Shown here in pieces: positions 60,848-64,000 of a stretch of 64,000 bases of DNA. The stretch's first letter is position 1, and every line of letters starts with the position of its first letter. Position numbers and translations under genes: made by a program. The stretch is taken from NCBI GenBank assembly GCA_025529335.1, contig JAMYHX010000167.1:1-64000 (forward strand). Direction: 5' to 3'. The notes beneath the pieces are model-generated. The model did not search any database. It was given only the letters and a program-made list of their open reading frames with translations, and was not told the origin of the DNA. The DNA is from Rhizopus sp. PT2906. Its lineage: Eukaryota; Mucoromycota; Mucoromycetes; Mucorales; Rhizopodaceae.

Positions 60848-62884
60848 TAAAAACATTATTTTACCCCCAGAGTATGCATTTATCATCATCGCCTTGTGAT
60901 GGCTTTCATCTCTTTTACACTAGTGAGAAAGTCAATTCAAATGCTTGGAGTATAATCGTAATAAGAAATTACGAGTCATTCACCCTTTCTATAAGCATGA
61001 AAAGTTCTTGGGGTTGAACCCACAGCTGTAAAAAGAGGGGGTGAATTATCTCGGGTATATTTACTGATCAACCAGCGTTTGATATCAATGCAAACAGTAA
61101 AAGAACTTATGCGTTACTGGGCTATTATCACGGTCCTATCTATAAACCAAACCTGCTCGTGATACAATCTTTTTGCCCAACGTGAGTGAGAGAAACAGAA
61201 AATACTAAAAAAGGAAACCTGTGGGACTATAAAGAAAAGATTGAAAAACTGGTTATCAACCTGCATACCATGAACTGCATGCTTTTCAGATGAATCATAA
61301 ATTCAAAGGCAAGATTGACAAGTATATAAAATAAACGACAATTATTAAATTACAGCATTTGAGCAAATGGGAAAGAAAAAAAAATGACATAAGCTGCTGT
61401 TTGTATTCATAAAGAATTGAACTGTGTGAATGATAGACTATATTGAATGTCTTGGCAAAAGATAAGGGGTAGAGAAGGAAGTATGATGTGATGATCTGTC
61501 AAACATATTGTTTAAAGAGCAGTCCCTCAATGTTCTCAATTATTATCAGTCTCTCCACAGAGGGCCGGGGATCTTGTGGGGAAATTGATGAAACTACTAA
61601 AAGACGATCTAAGAAATTCTGTGGGAAAAAGAGTTTCTTGAAAGAATACCAAAACTTAGCAGCTGCACGCGAGGGTAAATGGCAGTAGAAGCTTACTGAG
61701 GATAGAGCTACGTATGACAGAACTAGATAGTGATAAGACAGGAGAAAGGCGCACCGTTAATGGGTCTGTTGAAATATTGGATCATCCGATGATGAAGTGT
61801 TAGCTCCAGTATCAATAACTCTTCTTTCTTTTTAATACTAAATATTGTCAATTGATCTTTTACTGTTTACCACTTATAAACACAAATATCATAAAGTTCC
61901 TGAACTTGATCAAACTGACACCATAAAATTAGAATATAAAAACAACATTTCTTTTTTATCTTTTTCTTCTTGAAAATAAACAATTCAAGATGATAACTTA
62001 ATAAAGTCACGTTTAGCTTGACGCTACATATCGAAAAGCTTTGTTAGGCAACATCATAGGTAATGGTTAGAGGTAGCGCCCGTAGTATTAGTTTATTTCT
62101 GAGTACACCAAGTGTTTGCCTTTTCTTTATAGTTTGCTTATCAATTAACATCTTTATATAGTCTTGAGACAATGCTCTATGAAAAGATTGGATGTAGCGA
62201 ACAAGACTTTGTGGTTAAAATCTACGGACCCATCTTTGAAAACATATTCCGAGGAAGTAGCTGTCGTTTTTTGTTCCCTAAATTTTATTCGTTCTATGAA
62301 GAAGAATCGCTTACAGACATTTGATGAAAAGGGGAGACACAAAAGTTCGATTTGTCACAAAAACAACATTGATTCAAGACTGGATTTACGGATTTTATCT
62401 TCTAAATCAGAACTGTCATTGTCTGAATTTTCAAAGGAAGCTGAGCCCTAGAAGTATTACTATGATAAGAAAAAGGCTGTCATCACAAGTTTAATACAAT
62501 GATGCCATGAATTTTTTCGTTCTCTTTGTTCTTTGTGAGAGTCTGGAGTCAGATATATATATATAGTACTCAACTTGTATTGTGTTGAAAAGACTGGAAA
62601 TGTTGATTTGCCTACCTAATTCATCTTACATTACACTTCGTATGACACTTAACATGGATTTCTTTAGCTGCTTATAATCATCCCTTAAAGTGTACGAACT
62701 TCTTTTAATAAAATGTCCTAAAATTTTCTCTCTTTAGTGTACGAAAAAGGTGTATTGTTAAAGAATAGGAAACAGTTACAAACATGGCAAGTCGATTCTA
62801 TTTTAAGCACAAAAAAGCCACTAATAATCAATGCCGATGTTTGTGTGTCCCTTTTCGTATCTTTCTCTCTTCTTTCTTCTTCAT
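60848..62884. other. Gene-poor region before the secreted-protein genes
   Basis: No supported gene. Two plus-strand frames (61488-61688 and 62164-62451) are of coding length but show no family resemblance, no splice partners and ordinary background composition. A short TA run lies near 62553-62566. Confidence 0.5.
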
Positions 62885-63454
62885 ATGCAAACAATGCATA
62901 TAAAGATGTATAAATTTGTGTGTATCTTATTGGTCTATATGATTGTTGCTGTATTTGCACAACAGCAAGAATGCCAAGGTAAAGAGAGAGAGATATAGAA
63001 TGCGTAACCCTTTACTTAACACTTGTTGGTTAGGTGTTAAAATAATATACCCAAAACCGGACTCGAATATTCAAGAACAGGACCTGACTTACTTTATTCT
63101 TGGTAAGATTATATAACTCAAGTATAAGAAATATTTATAACATGATCATAAAAAAAAGGCAACTCAGAGGAAAAGGATATTGGTTATCTTGTTCAAGTTG
63201 ATATTGTTCAAGACACTAACAAAATTGTAAATACATGGAAAGGGCATGATGAGCTACTCAGAGTCACTGCGATCCAACAAGATTTAAGTCAGCTTTCAAA
63301 GCAAACTTCACCCAATACATTTTGGTTCCGGTAAGCATATTCAAAATAGGAATGATTAGATCCTCTTTAACTTATTATTATTTATAGGGCTACTATTGAA
63401 CAAGATGGTCGAGAATGTCAAATTGAATCCGGGAAATTTAAGATGACGAGTTAA
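62885..63454 (+). CDS. Small secreted protein of unknown function
   Basis: Exons 62885-62978, 63034-63102, 63159-63330 and 63388-63454 give 133 residues, all joins in frame. A hydrophobic signal peptide (MYKFVCILLVYMIVAVFA) precedes a mature part of about 108 residues; the start may be any of three in-frame Mets (62885, 62894, 62906), the third giving the best signal peptide. The mature part begins GVKIIYPKPDSNIQEQD and has only two Cys. The pattern of a short strand with a Pro, then an acidic loop, resembles small beta-sandwich secreted proteins of Mucorales, but I know no named family. The next gene starts with a similar layout (GLNVTTPTTNDVVSPGQ), so the two may be distant paralogues. Confidence 0.75.
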
Positions 63455-63617
63455 TATGTGTTACGGTTATTCTTCTTAGTATTTCTTCCTCCTCCTTAAT
63501 TTGAATTAGTGGCAAAAAAAAATATATATAAAGGTACAAATTTTTATTCTTCTTTTTTTTTTTTCTGTTGCTATTTCTTTCTTTTTCTTTAAGCAGCGTC
63601 CCCTTTTTTTAAAAAAA

Positions 63618-64000
63618 ATGAAGTTTTCTATTAAAGTTGCTGCTCTTGCCGCTTTAGCTCTTTTTAGTTCATCTGTCAATGCTGATAGCATGTCAGATGC
63701 TATCGAAGCTTTCTGTGGAGGTAGACGATTGTGTGTATATATGATCGTCAATATACTTATTATTATCTAGGACTTAATGTTACCACACCCACTACTAATG
63801 ATGTAGTGAGCCCAGGACAAAATGCTACGATCACAGTTAGTAAGTATATTGCGATATTTTTTTTTTTTCATTTTTACCAACTCTATTTTTAGCTCGTGTT
63901 CAAAATGACTATCAAAAGACGATTACTGGAGTAGACGTAAGTTTAAATATTAAAATGTGGATTTATTATTCAAATCTACTCTAGTTATTCTCTGTTGGCA
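63618..64000 (+). CDS. Small secreted protein, cut by the window end
   Basis: Exons 63618-63720, 63771-63839, 63893-63936 and 63985 onward are in frame up to the end of the window. A clear signal peptide (MKFSIKVAALAALALFSSSV, cut near NAD) is followed by SMSDAIEAFCGG, then GLNVTTPTTNDVVSPGQNAT and TRVQNDYQKTITGVDLFSVG. The segment after the Cys looks like the first strands of a beta-sandwich (P-x-V-x-PG-x3-T). The 3' end lies outside the window. Start codon context (eight A before ATG) is favourable for high translation. Confidence 0.75.

Noticed and set aside
62164..62451. 95-codon plus-strand frame
   Set aside because: Ser/Lys-rich without recognisable motif; possible gene but unsupported.
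1..64000. CRISPR arrays, rRNA or bacterial operons
   Set aside because: None seen; short repeats are microsatellites and genes carry spliceosomal introns.

Overview
The window is nuclear DNA from a filamentous early-diverging fungus, most likely a mucoralean (Mucoromycota). It is AT-rich and gene-dense in blocks. Its genes carry many short GT-AG introns (mostly about 48-60 nt), often with a TACTAAC-like branch site. Gene content is fungal (StuA-type APSES factor, Crz1-like zinc finger, Yak1 kinase, VTC polyphosphate polymerase), and the transposon debris (Helitron, Fanzor, LINE, Crypton-type tyrosine recombinase) is of kinds common in Mucorales. No rRNA, tRNA or CRISPR was found. All gene models below were spliced by hand, and every intron join of a protein-coding model was checked for frame.

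Layout. 1.4-13.2 kb: a plus-strand block of valyl-tRNA synthetase, a full ABC-B exporter, a mitochondrial-type cation diffusion facilitator and a stand-alone C-terminal half of ribosome-assembly factor Rrp5. 13.4-14.5 kb (minus): a WRKY-like zinc-finger regulator. 14.5-19 kb: gene-poor, with a 105-bp Tc1-like MITE. 19.1-20.6 kb: a secreted or vacuolar endopolyphosphatase. 22.2-25.5 kb (minus): two developmental or stress regulators (Crz1-like C2H2, StuA-like APSES), followed by 5 kb without a convincing gene. 30.5-34.1 kb: NatB acetyltransferase Naa20 convergent with Yak1 kinase, their stops 16 bp apart. 34.9-37.2 kb: a decayed Helitron followed by a decayed Fanzor. 37.8-43.3 kb: a small coiled-coil gene head-to-head with a TPR-FKBP, then V-ATPase subunit H and a BRCT-containing family X DNA polymerase. 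44.3-46.7 kb: a nest of LINE, tyrosine-recombinase and Fanzor-like relics bounded on one side by the same terminal repeat as the MITE.

46.9-53.8 kb holds the most interesting gene: 22 exons and 1,922 residues. It joins four Tudor/chromo-barrel-like repeats, two ZZ fingers, an extended PHD finger and a GATA-like finger to a C-terminal amino-methyltransferase of the bacterial N4-cytosine/N6-adenine type. The methyltransferase has an unusual HPPY in place of the [DNS]PP[YFW] catalytic motif. It looks like a chromatin-reading DNA-modifying enzyme, or one turned into a reader.

53.9-57.3 kb: two tandem intronless VTC paralogues that split the usual subunit between them. The first has the membrane domain but a degenerate catalytic core; the second has an intact catalytic core but no membrane domain. 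With the endopolyphosphatase at 19 kb, the window carries both synthesis and breakdown of polyphosphate. 57.3-60.8 kb: CCR4-NOT subunit Not3/5 (minus) and a small bHLH-zipper factor. 62.9-64 kb: two small secreted proteins, the second cut by the window edge.
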